From the NCBI GenBank assembly GCA_021732565.1, contig JAKFUT010000015.1, positions 1 through 32,358 on the forward strand: DNA of 32,358 nucleotides, read 5' to 3'. The notes beneath the pieces were generated by a model. The model saw nothing but the letters and a program-made list of their open reading frames with translations, did not search any database and was not told where the DNA came from. The stretch comes from Candidatus Obscuribacterales bacterium. GTDB lineage: Bacteria; Cyanobacteriota; Vampirovibrionia; Obscuribacterales; Obscuribacteraceae. Position 1 is the first letter of the stretch. The number at the start of each line of letters is the position of its first letter. This document shows positions 7,367 through 15,439 of the stretch, one piece after another. Made by a program: the position numbers and the translations under genes.

Positions 7367-8350
7367 ATGGCTACCATTTACTACGACAATAACGCAAGCT
7401 TGACAACGCTGCAAGAATTAATCTTGGGGGTAGTCGGTTACGGAAACCAAGGCCGGGCGCACGCTCTAAACCTTCGTGACAGCGGACTGAATGTGATAGT
7501 TGGCACCAGAAATGGTAGCACGGCTAAAGATGTTGCCAAGGGGGACGGCTTCGAGCCCCTTGGTATTGAAGACCTTTCGAGTCGTGCAGATCTAATTGCA
7601 CTACTGCTGCCGGACGAACATGCCCCGCGTGTATATGAGAAATTGATCGCGCCAAATGTCCGCAAAGGCACAGGGTTTGTATTTGCGCACGGGTTTGTAG
7701 TTCATCATCGCACCATCGTGCTACCGCCTGAATCAGACGTGTTGCTCTGTGCTCCGACCGGGCCGGGCCGGCAACTGCGCTCGCTTTACGTTGAAGGAGC
7801 CGGGCTTCCGGCGCTGGTGGCGGTCGGGCAAGATGCCAGTGGCCAGGCCTGGAATCGTTGTCTTGCCTATGCCCGGGCCATCGGCTGCACCAGGGCCGGT
7901 GCTATCAAAACGACCTTTGCCGAGGAGACCATTACTGATTTGTTTTGCGAGCAAACCGTTCTCTGTGGCGGGGTTCCGGAGCTGATTAAGGCAAGTTTCG
8001 AGACTTTGATCGCACGGGGGTATCAAAGTGAACTTGCGTACATTTCGTGTCTGAAGGAAGTTAAACTTATTGCCGACCTCTTGTTCACCCGTGGAATAGA
8101 CGGTATGCGTTCGGCAATTTCAAATACGGCGAAGTATGGTAGTGCGCTGGCCGGACCCGAGATTGTCAATAGTTCTACGCGAAATACACTGACCCAAATA
8201 CTCAACAGAATTGAAACCGGCGAGTTTGCAAAGCAGTTTATTGATGATACCGCTCATGGTTCCACTGCGGTGAAGGAACTCATGTCTTCCGAACGCCATT
8301 CGCGTATGGCACGCACCGGTCGTGAACTGCAGGAGACGCTGCACTTCTAG
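7367..8350 (+). CDS. Ketol-acid reductoisomerase-like protein with altered active site
   Basis: This encodes 327 residues, aligning end to end by eye with class I IlvC: MATIYYD start, GYGNQG nucleotide loop (24-29), HGF (His108), a PxGPG loop (130-134), DLFxEQ (Asp191, Glu195), a CLKEVKLIADL helix and an ISNTAKYG loop. Canonical KARI isomerises and reduces 2-acetolactate using two Mg ions. Here several invariant positions differ: the catalytic Lys of PKGPGH is Thr131, the His of that motif is Arg135, and the first metal-binding Glu of YFECLHE is Ser227. Asp191, Glu195, Glu231 and Ser252 remain. So it is probably a neofunctionalised paralogue, perhaps a simple 2-keto-acid reductase. Canonical KARI can also reduce ketopantoate, and panC is its convergent neighbour. 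ATG 7367 fits the family N-terminus although no clear ribosome site precedes it. Confidence 0.9.
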   Translation: MATIYYDNNASLTTLQELILGVVGYGNQGRAHALNLRDSGLNVIVGTRNGSTAKDVAKGDGFEPLGIEDLSSRADLIALLLPDEHAPRVYEKLIAPNVRKGTGFVFAHGFVVHHRTIVLPPESDVLLCAPTGPGRQLRSLYVEGAGLPALVAVGQDASGQAWNRCLAYARAIGCTRAGAIKTTFAEETITDLFCEQTVLCGGVPELIKASFETLIARGYQSELAYISCLKEVKLIADLLFTRGIDGMRSAISNTAKYGSALAGPEIVNSSTRNTLTQILNRIETGEFAKQFIDDTAHGSTAVKELMSSERHSRMARTGRELQETLHF

Positions 8351-8421
8351 CGCACCGGTTATTGAGCGGGTGCCTCGTGTTTGCGGAGTTCTTCTTGAAC
8401 GAATTGTCGCTAGCGCGACGA

Positions 8422-9303
8422 TCAGGTAACCAGCAAGTTGTCGATGAGCCGCACGCTGCCAAGCTTGGCAGCCACCAAAATAACCATGGGTGTCTGTGTT
8501 GTCTCAAGTGGTTTCAGCGAATTTGGATCGCACGCCTCAAGATACTGCAATGAAAACTCAGGCATTTTGTTGAGCCGGTCGCCTGCTACTTTCAGTACGT
8601 CTTCCAGAGTTCTCCTGCCTGAAAGCGATTCTTCTCTAACGAAGCAAAGGGTCTTATATAGCTCTGAAGCGCGCTTGCGTTCAGTAGACGTCAAGTAGGC
8701 ATTGCGAGAACTCATCGCTAACCCGTCTATCTCACGCACGGTTGGAACCCCAACGACGTCTACCGGCAGGTCGAGGTCCCTGGCCATCCGCTTGATAATG
8801 GTGAGCTGCTGATAGTCTTTCTCTCCGAAATAGGCTGCATCGGGTTGGGCAATCGAAAAAAGCTTGAGCACTACTGTGGTGACACCGGTAAAGTGTCCGG
8901 GCCGAAATTGTCCGCACAATCTCTCTGTAAGCTCCGGCGGGGCAATCACTTTCGTAGAGCTTGCGTGTCCATCGGAATAGAGCTGAGAGACAGGTGGATG
9001 AAAGAGTATCTTTGCCCCTGCTTCACGAATCAGTTGAAGGTCTTTTTCGAAGCTTCGAGGATATCGCTCAAAATCTTCATTGGGACCGAATTGCATGGGG
9101 TTTACAAATACAGAAACCACTACGTGCCGGCATTCTCGCACGGCCTTTCTTACCAGAGTCATGTGCCCTTCGTGAAGCGCTCCCATTGTTGGCACGAAGC
9201 CCACCGAGGGTTTATCTGCGCCGCCGGCCGATCGCACGGATTCTCGCCAGACTCTTATGTCGGCGATGTTTTCAATCACCCTTGTCTCGGTGCTCGATAT
9301 CAT
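8422..9303 (-). CDS. panC: Pantothenate synthetase (pantoate--beta-alanine ligase)
   Basis: This encodes 293 residues, normal for stand-alone PanC. It condenses pantoate with beta-alanine using ATP, the last step of vitamin B5 synthesis, in the cytoplasm. Family motifs are intact: FVPTMGALHEGH (HIGH-type ATP site), FVNPMQFGPNEDF, FRPGHFTGV, FGEKDYQQL and MSSRN. The start is ATG 9303, with GGAGGAG 7 bases upstream; a longer frame to 9384 lacks a ribosome site. The protein lacks the cytidylate kinase domain that is fused to PanC in Cyanobacteria. It is convergent with the KARI-like gene, with 71 bases between them. Confidence 0.97.
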   Translation of the reverse strand: MISSTETRVIENIADIRVWRESVRSAGGADKPSVGFVPTMGALHEGHMTLVRKAVRECRHVVVSVFVNPMQFGPNEDFERYPRSFEKDLQLIREAGAKILFHPPVSQLYSDGHASSTKVIAPPELTERLCGQFRPGHFTGVTTVVLKLFSIAQPDAAYFGEKDYQQLTIIKRMARDLDLPVDVVGVPTVREIDGLAMSSRNAYLTSTERKRASELYKTLCFVREESLSGRRTLEDVLKVAGDRLNKMPEFSLQYLEACDPNSLKPLETTQTPMVILVAAKLGSVRLIDNLLVT

Positions 9304-9508
9304 AGGGCTCCTCCAACGATTCGGTAATTCGGGCAGCAAGTGATAATTATCGTTCTCCCGCGGCACAAATCCTTCAGACCGCAAAAAAGATAAAGCATTT
9401 TTCTGGGATAATGCATTATCGGCTCAGCCCATAGTGAACAGTTGCCAGATTAGGTTCACTCCGTAATTGGTCAGTGTGTTCGGGATCTGGAACCGGTAGC
9501 CAAACCTT

Positions 9509-11884
9509 ATGATGCCAAGACCGTGCTCTAACAGTTCCGGATGGAGCGCAACAGTGTTAAGAAAGAAGACCCTTCCCCGGGAGCACCGACCTCACGCTGG
9601 TCTTGAATTTCTCCTGGCGCTGGTGATCTGCGCAGGTGGCATTAATCCCGCCAGCTCAGCCGCGCTTACCGCTGGTGATCTCGCACAGCTGGTATTGAAG
9701 GCATACGGTGGCAGCGAGCAAATCAAGCAGACCACTGAGCGTGGTACTCGCAGCTTTGGCCGGATGACTTCAAAATCAAGTTTGTCTGACGCTTCAAACG
9801 AGTTCGATTGTGAGATGTTCAGTAAAGGCGACAAAATGCGGGTGGAAACCAGTGTTTTGGGCAGTCGCAATGTTATTGCTTACGACGGTAAAATTGGCTG
9901 GACTAAGAATGGTGATTGGGTTGCCTTGAGCACTCCCACTAGCATTCGTAGATTAGCCGAGGAACTCAAGCATGGCCTCAATGCTTTGTCTGATCTGGAA
10001 GACCCCGGTAGTAAACTGGTCTTGCTGCCGGATGCCACCATCGCCGGCAAGGTCTGTCGAGTACTCAAACTAACTTCGCCAGACGGTTTGTGGACCACGT
10101 TTTGCATTGACAGTGCGACCAATCTGGTGGTGCGATCAGAGTTTCAAGGACACGATAGCGAACAAGGTGTCGAAGTGCTTAAGGCTATCGACTACTCCGA
10201 TTACAGAACTATTGATGGTATGGCGACTCCGTTTCGGTACGTTGAATATACCAACGGTAAGGAGTCGGCTATAACCGTATTGAAGTCGGTCACTGCAGAT
10301 GATGCCATTGTCGACGCGTTGTTCGCCATGCCGCCTGAGAGTAAAGTTGCCGGAATATCTGAGAATCCGGTTGTCATTCCCTTTGAATATCTCGGCAATG
10401 AAATTGTTATCGCTGCTCGCATAAATGATTTACCCGAAGGCAAATTTGTTGTTGACACCGGTGCCAGTCAGACTGTTATCGACACGAAGATGGCCCAATC
10501 AATCGGACCCCTCACGTCTTCCACGTTCAACGTAACTGCGGGCTCAAAATCGGTTTCTCTCAATTACACGAAGATTGACAAGTTGAAACTGGCAGATGTA
10601 AACGTGGAGAATGTGGCGGCACTGGTTAAGGACCTTTCTTCTTTCTCTGGTGCCATCGGTCAGAGACCGGCGGGCCTGATCGGTGCAAATGTGCTTCGTC
10701 GATTCTTTGTCACTATTGATTACCAGAACAAAAAGCTTGTGCTTGCCGATCCGTCAACTGCATCTGTACCTTCTGGAGCCAGAACCATTCCTACCTCTCC
10801 GGTCTTTGGAGCTTCTGCTTTAGTGGTTGCCGGAAAGATCGACAACAAACAGGAAGTCAATTTTCTCGTTGATACCGGGGCCGCATTTAACAATTTGCCG
10901 CGCAGTCTGGCTGGAAAACTTGATACCGGGCCTGTCTTGCCAGTTGGTCAGATATTCGGCCTTGATGGAAAGTCAATTGATATTGGCGCAGTGAAATTTA
11001 ACTCGCTGGAAATTTCCTCGCTCAAAGTTCAGGAGCCGGTATTTGTTATTCAGCCCGACAAAAGTGTGGCAACGGGCGGGCTGTTCTCGGCCAGGGCAAT
11101 GGGCACGTTGGGAAACCCTTTCTGGTCCAGAGCCAAGCTGTGCGTCGATTACAGAAACGAAAGGCTCATAATTGAGCAGGCCTCAGATACCGAAAAGTTT
11201 GAAACATTTGCCGCAAGACTTCGCGATATAGAGCGATCGTATTTGAAAAATTCAAATATCGATAACGCTCTCATCGAATATGAGAAGATGACGGAAGCGG
11301 CACGCCAGGCGAAATTGCCCGCTACTGAGGCTCTTTGTATGGCGCATGTAGCAGGTTGTTATGCTGACCGATATCTGCGAACAAAGGATACTCGATGGCT
11401 CGAAACAGCAGTGCGAGAATACGAGAAGGCAAGCCAGCTGGCAGCAGAATCTAAGAATCGGTTAGTTGAAGGACAAATTCTTGCGCAGTGGTCCATGTTT
11501 CACCTCAATGCACCGCGTAGCAATACGGATCTTGTTTCTCACCTCAATCTACTGAAGCGGGCTTTTACTCGAGCTCCCAATGATGCGACCATTTATTCGG
11601 CACTAGGCACGGCACTGGTAAAGAGTGGCAAGGCATCTGAGGGAATCAAATTTGTGAATCAGGCGCTTATGTTTGATCCATCTAACTGGCAGGCGCTCTG
11701 GACAAAATATCGTATTGCCGAATCCGATGGAAAGCCTGCAGATATGCGTTTGGTGCTGGCACAATTGAAACGGTACTATAGCGATTTTCCACAAGTGAAA
11801 GAAGCCGAGTCGAAGCTTGCTAACTTCCAGACCAAGCCAACCAGGCCAACCAGACCGGCAACCAAGGCGCCTGTGAAGCGCTAA
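9509..11884 (+). CDS. Secreted protein with two aspartyl-protease domains and TPR repeats
   Basis: This encodes 791 residues. It has a signal peptide (hydrophobic core about 32-44, likely cleavage after PASSA near 51). Residues 52-290 resemble LolA-like/outer-membrane sorting proteins (AYDGKIGWTKNGDW; later a DYRTIDGMATPFRY-type motif). Two retropepsin-like domains follow, with FVVDTGAS (Asp316) and FLVDTGAA (Asp455). Residues about 560-770 form TPR-like helices, with a Lys/Pro/Thr-rich tail. Retropepsin domains work as dimers, so the two copies could form one active site within a single chain. The start at ATG 9509 is uncertain, with a weak ribosome site and a long n-region. It faces the minus-strand gene at 11974 tail to tail. 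The substrate is unknown. Confidence 0.85.
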   Translation: MMPRPCSNSSGWSATVLRKKTLPREHRPHAGLEFLLALVICAGGINPASSAALTAGDLAQLVLKAYGGSEQIKQTTERGTRSFGRMTSKSSLSDASNEFDCEMFSKGDKMRVETSVLGSRNVIAYDGKIGWTKNGDWVALSTPTSIRRLAEELKHGLNALSDLEDPGSKLVLLPDATIAGKVCRVLKLTSPDGLWTTFCIDSATNLVVRSEFQGHDSEQGVEVLKAIDYSDYRTIDGMATPFRYVEYTNGKESAITVLKSVTADDAIVDALFAMPPESKVAGISENPVVIPFEYLGNEIVIAARINDLPEGKFVVDTGASQTVIDTKMAQSIGPLTSSTFNVTAGSKSVSLNYTKIDKLKLADVNVENVAALVKDLSSFSGAIGQRPAGLIGANVLRRFFVTIDYQNKKLVLADPSTASVPSGARTIPTSPVFGASALVVAGKIDNKQEVNFLVDTGAAFNNLPRSLAGKLDTGPVLPVGQIFGLDGKSIDIGAVKFNSLEISSLKVQEPVFVIQPDKSVATGGLFSARAMGTLGNPFWSRAKLCVDYRNERLIIEQASDTEKFETFAARLRDIERSYLKNSNIDNALIEYEKMTEAARQAKLPATEALCMAHVAGCYADRYLRTKDTRWLETAVREYEKASQLAAESKNRLVEGQILAQWSMFHLNAPRSNTDLVSHLNLLKRAFTRAPNDATIYSALGTALVKSGKASEGIKFVNQALMFDPSNWQALWTKYRIAESDGKPADMRLVLAQLKRYYSDFPQVKEAESKLANFQTKPTRPTRPATKAPVKR

Positions 11885-11973
11885 TGGCCTTCCTCCACCG
11901 GGCGAGGTTTCACGTTCGCGTAAATGACCTGGCAAACCTGGAAGCTTCTTCAACATTATTGCCCGGGGGCGGT

Positions 11974-13389
11974 TCAGCGACGAGGGCGGGGCAACGCTCC
12001 CCAGAGAGTGGAGAGCCTGAGCGCATTGTCTCCAATATGGTCACGGTCAAATCCCCATGTGTTATCGATCTCTACTCTTCCTGTTTCCGGATTGAAACCA
12101 ACGACGCTCACTACATGATTGCTCTGCGGGTTGGTGGATCGTGCCGCCCCTCTCTCAATTCTGTTTCCGGTTGAGCTTGAGTCTGCACCAGCACCGCGAA
12201 CACTGCCTGGAGACTCCGAAGGTGCGGGTCTGGCAGCCCCTGCACCTGGACCACCTCCGCCTCGGACTGTAGCTGGCTGCACGTCAGGCGGAGGTGGGGT
12301 TCTGGCACGGGTTGAGAAAGGCGGAACGTCCGCATCGACGCTTATCAAAAGGGGGAACCGTATGTTGCGCCTAGTTCCATTAGCCACGTCAGTAAGAAAG
12401 CGTCTAAGGTCCTCCTCGCTTCTATAAGCAAAACATCCTGTCTGGGCTTGTAGATCACCCCATGCCGCTGTGATTTGAATGATTTCGTTTCGTCCCGTAA
12501 TCGACATGTTTATCTGGTGCTGTTGTTCGGAATGAAGAAAGGGATGGTCGATTTCGCGGCCATTTGTATCGCGCACAATTTCACCAACGCGCCCTTGTCT
12601 TGAATAATTTCGCACACATTCACCATCGGCCGAATGCTCATACCGCAGACTACCTCGGGCAACCGGTGTACCATCTGGCAACGCGGTGGCATTTTGCCAA
12701 ACGATATTAGCCGCAGTTACCTGAAAAATACGACTGGCATGGTTGCCATTCTCTCCATCGATACGGGTGAGGGAATTGGGAGGGAACCGTATTGTCGTTC
12801 CGTCATTGCAACGATAGCTGCCAGTAGTAGCAACTTGTCTGATCATATTGGCATATCGATCTGGATCTAACGTAGCGATGCGTATTTCTAAAGATGCGAC
12901 CGTGCACGTTTCGCCAATTTGCTGAACGGTGACCGCAGGCGCAGTGATATTATCAATGACGTTTACTGCAAGACGCGCGCGGTCCATCTGAGACAAAGTT
13001 GGCGATCCCTCGGTGGGACTGAGCAAATTTTGTATTTCGCGCACTGTTTGAAGCCGCCTTGCTTCACTCAATTGCGAATTCTCGCAAAAATGATTGAGCG
13101 CTCGGACGGCGTAGTTCCCAGAATCACGTTCTTCGGAATTTCGAAAACGATCACCAAGCGTTGCGGCAACTTGCTCCTGAGCCCGCTGTAACGGCGTTCT
13201 CGCAACAGCAGCGTCAGAGGACTCTAAGCGCAACTCTGGCAGAATAGCCTTCAATAGTTGGCAATCCTGCTCACTTCTTCTCCGCAATCCCTTATCGGCC
13301 TGCACATCAAAGCTTGCCTCGAACAGTTTTGCCACGTGCTCAGATTCAACCGGGTTCTCTTGTTGGAAATCATGTTGTTCATAGCTCAT
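11974..13389 (-). CDS. Papain-like cysteine-protease-fold protein (orphan)
   Basis: This encodes 471 residues. A catalytic-type Gln/Cys pair sits at QQIGETCTVAS (Gln156, Cys162), with the six-residue spacing seen in papain. His425 is in NHVVSVVG and Asn443 in DNTWGF, giving the order Gln-Cys-His-Asn. Between the Cys and His halves lies an insertion that ends in a Pro/Gly/Ala/Ser-rich linker (about 363-420). The N-terminal 120 residues are charged and helical, and there is no signal peptide. ATG 13389 has GGGTGA 5 bases before it; GTG 13398 is an alternative start. It opens an island of orphan genes. It could be a secreted effector, a toxin or a housekeeping peptidase; the exact family is not recognised. 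Confidence 0.7.
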   Translation of the reverse strand: MSYEQHDFQQENPVESEHVAKLFEASFDVQADKGLRRRSEQDCQLLKAILPELRLESSDAAVARTPLQRAQEQVAATLGDRFRNSEERDSGNYAVRALNHFCENSQLSEARRLQTVREIQNLLSPTEGSPTLSQMDRARLAVNVIDNITAPAVTVQQIGETCTVASLEIRIATLDPDRYANMIRQVATTGSYRCNDGTTIRFPPNSLTRIDGENGNHASRIFQVTAANIVWQNATALPDGTPVARGSLRYEHSADGECVRNYSRQGRVGEIVRDTNGREIDHPFLHSEQQHQINMSITGRNEIIQITAAWGDLQAQTGCFAYRSEEDLRRFLTDVANGTRRNIRFPLLISVDADVPPFSTRARTPPPPDVQPATVRGGGGPGAGAARPAPSESPGSVRGAGADSSSTGNRIERGAARSTNPQSNHVVSVVGFNPETGRVEIDNTWGFDRDHIGDNALRLSTLWGALPRPRR

Positions 13390-13450
13390 GTTTTTCACCC
13401 GCCTTATGATGGTTACTCTAGGTCAAGGATCCGTCCACGACCTGAGTAAA

Positions 13451-13914
13451 ATGTGGAGAAATCGTGACTTACAACCGTACTCCTACAAGCGAGAGACGAA
13501 ACTAAATTGGCTTCCGATTTCGACCATTGCAAAAGCCGACATTCCGGATATACGTGGCGCACTTGAGCTCGATGCGGACTGGGGGTGGTGTCTATCGGCT
13601 GAAATGATCACTGCGTGCTTGAAAGACTATTTGAGTTGATGCCACCTTTAGATGTCTACCAACAATATGCTTCTCCTGCGCGGCGACAAACATTAGGACC
13701 AAGCCAAATCATATTGGAAGGTGGGAGAGGCATCAAAAGCACCTACCTGTGGTTTGAAGACTGACGGTGGGCTGTATCCGGTGGCGCTGAAGCGAGCAGC
13801 AAAAGGGAATTGCAATTTTCAGACGGGTTTTGGACAGCTTCCCATCGCTACTATGCGATCACTGAATGGTTCGGTCATGAGAGTGACCGGAGTTCACCCG
13901 GAAGGAGAGCATAA
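13451..13914 (+). pseudogene. Decayed gene in three frames (upstream remnant A)
   Basis: Three consecutive protein-like segments lie in different frames. The first is 13451-13639 (contains IPDIRGALELDADWGWCLS). The second starts at ATG 13639, which overlaps the TGA of the first, and runs to 13764 (contains LGPSQIILEGGRGIKSTYL). The third is about 13782-13914 (contains ELQFSDGFWTASHRYYAITE). The second and third segments recur before the second Asp-rich gene with different frame breaks, which suggests one ancestral gene broken by indels. The first frame could instead be a short intact gene of 62 residues. The family is not recognised. Confidence 0.45.
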
Positions 13915-13916
13915 TC

Positions 13917-14519
13917 ATGGACGAAAAAGTAATGGAACAACATGAAAATTCTGAGCGAGCAGCCACATCAAGCCAGCAAGATGCTGCGTCAAAATTACAC
14001 GATGAAGCTTATACCCAACCATTGCGCACCGAAAGACCACAGTATGAGTGGAACGGCCGTCAAATCAGGGGAAACTTTCTTCCCGAACTTCAACTTACCA
14101 ATGGCGCGGGCATAACATCATCTGAGCAGACTGCAAGCGCCGATTCTCCGAATCGAACTGCTAGTGATAGAGCTGATGGCAAGGGTAGCAACAAGGATGG
14201 CGACGACGCGGTCATGGATAGCGATAGCGACAAGGATGGCAACAAGGATGGCGACGACGCGGTCATGGATAGCGATAGCGACAAGGATGGCAACAAGGAT
14301 AGCGACGACGCGGTCATGGATAGCGATAAGGATGGCGACGACGCGATCATGGATAGCGATAGCGACAAGGATAGTGACAGTAATACGGATGTCGACAGGT
14401 CTCTTTCCATCTTTCCCGATCACAACATGGACGATGCGCAAGATCGTGAACCTTTCGAAAATGGTGCACCGCGGAACTCTGGTGGACCACAGTCATATCT
14501 GAATTTTCGAATCGGGTAA
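13917..14519 (+). CDS. Asp-rich repeat protein, copy A
   Basis: This encodes 200 residues and is strongly acidic. The first ~60 residues (start MDEKVMEQHENSERAATSSQ) are almost identical to the protein at 15728. Residues about 92-155 are Asp/Ser/Lys repeats built on a 17-residue unit (NKDGDDAVMDSDSDKDG); DSDKDG fits the DxDxDG calcium loop of thrombospondin type 3 or dockerin-like motifs. The tail differs from copy B after EPFENG. There is no signal peptide or membrane segment. AAGGAGA at 13902-13908 precedes ATG 13917. Minus-strand frames over the repeat are artefacts of repeat composition. Function is unknown; calcium binding is inferred from the motif only. Confidence 0.75.
   Translation: MDEKVMEQHENSERAATSSQQDAASKLHDEAYTQPLRTERPQYEWNGRQIRGNFLPELQLTNGAGITSSEQTASADSPNRTASDRADGKGSNKDGDDAVMDSDSDKDGNKDGDDAVMDSDSDKDGNKDSDDAVMDSDKDGDDAIMDSDSDKDSDSNTDVDRSLSIFPDHNMDDAQDREPFENGAPRNSGGPQSYLNFRIG
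14190..14380 (+). repeat. In-frame 51-base tandem repeat array
   Basis: Unit starts are at 14190, 14241 and 14292 (period 51 bases, 17 codons). The third unit is shortened, and a partial fourth runs to about 14380. The array is in frame in the Asp-rich gene and is absent from its duplicate, which has only short KDSDKDSD repeats. Confidence 0.9.
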
Positions 14520-14744
14520 ATAGCTACCCGCCGTGACGATACCGGACAACGTGATGAAGGAAGATTCAGGTTTCCTCAATCGCAGAGATTCAACGTATTT
14601 CATAGGTCCTCTGGATGAATGTGTTTGATCTGAACATCGGCCATCAGGCAAAGTTCAGTTTGATCAAACCTGCGATTGCCGATGATTCGGCCTCGGCCTT
14701 GAGGATCACTGTGATGCCTGTTCATCCATCAGTCATCACCAGTG

Positions 14745-14775
14745 GGAAGACGGAGCGCTGTTCGCTCCGTCTTCC
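14745..14775. other. Perfect 13-bp hairpin in the duplicated spacer
   Basis: GGAAGACGGAGCG (14745-14757) pairs with CGCTCCGTCTTCC (14763-14775) around a CTGTT loop. No T tract follows. Copy B at about 16371-16400 keeps the left arm and loop but has changes in the right arm that break pairing. It may be a terminator-like or mRNA-end structure for the Asp-rich gene. Confidence 0.6.
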
Positions 14776-14906
14776 AGTAGCTTACGATGGCGCGGACTGA
14801 TTCATCGAATGACGCAGCTCTTTCATTTCAGGTCATTAGATGAATGACGCCACGACCAAAGCGTTGTTGAACAAAAGCTCTTGTCGCGAACTCTAACCCG
14901 GTTCGC

Positions 14907-14956
14907 GTGCAGTATCGTATTCGGTTCTCCCGTGGGCACCGAATACGATACTGCAC
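14907..14956. other. Perfect 19-bp inverted repeat
   Basis: Arm GTGCAGTATCGTATTCGGT (14907-14925) pairs exactly with ACCGAATACGATACTGCAC (14938-14956) across a 12-base spacer whose CCC/GGG can also pair. GCG/CGC flanks extend it after a 2-base slip. It sits just outside the duplicated unit, before the gene at 15102. It could be a terminator without a T tail, a dimer-protein site, or a trace of a mobile element. Confidence 0.65.
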
Positions 14957-15101
14957 ACGCTTGTAGGAATGTTATCCACAAGGATCCAATAAAGTTGTTC
15001 AGACATATCCGTCTGCCACTCGTGAGGCTAAGAATGCGATTACTAATGTTCTTTCAACTAATAACTTCACCCACACTAATCGGTGGACCCGCTACTCTAC
15101 A

Positions 15102-15410
15102 ATGAACCGAAATGTAACAGCAGCTCGGATTGAAGGACGTGGAATCATAGGACACAGGACCTCTGGACAAAGCGCTCGATTGTTTGTGGGAGAATACCTG
15201 GTTACTGATTATCAACCCAATACGAAAAATCCAGATCAAGGCACAATTAAGCTGAGGCATGGAGGGAAAAAGACGCCATTCGAGACTGCACGAATGGAGT
15301 TAGACGGAGTTGAAGCTATTGACGGACAAATTCGCATGACGTTGCCCGTATTCAACAGAGAGTTCAAAGGGCGTACTTATGCAAAGCGGGCCGCTCGGAA
15401 GTCTTCGTGA
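15102..15410 (+). CDS. Small basic hypothetical protein, possibly a 5'-truncated gene
   Basis: This encodes 102 residues, basic (ends GRTYAKRAARKSS), with a probable beta-rich middle (GIIGHRTSGQSARLFVGEY). There is no ribosome site before ATG 15102. The same frame stays open and protein-like upstream to 14967 (contains SATREAKNAITNVLSTNN), just after a TAG and the 19-bp inverted repeat. So this may be the 3' part of a gene that lost its start, or it may use an unusual start. It lies between the two duplicated units and is not itself duplicated. No family is recognised. Confidence 0.5.
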   Translation: MNRNVTAARIEGRGIIGHRTSGQSARLFVGEYLVTDYQPNTKNPDQGTIKLRHGGKKTPFETARMELDGVEAIDGQIRMTLPVFNREFKGRTYAKRAARKSS

Positions 15411-15439
15411 GCCTCAACTTCGGGGTCCTTAGTTGCGTC

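Larger units (their letters stand above)
13654..14855. repeat. Tandem duplication, copy A
   Basis: This 1.2-kb unit is repeated at 15445-16466. It holds the remnant leader, the Asp-rich gene and a spacer with a hairpin. Long blocks are nearly identical: the first 60 codons of the genes and the 180 bases before them. Copy A is longer, mainly because of an internal 51-base repeat array. Confidence 0.9.

Noticed and set aside
14190..14380. Possible CRISPR-like array
   Set aside because: The repeats are directly adjacent, without spacers, and keep a coding frame.
14090..14441. Two minus-strand frames with Leu/Ser or Val/Ala/Ile repeats
   Set aside because: Antisense products of the 51-base array in the Asp-rich gene.
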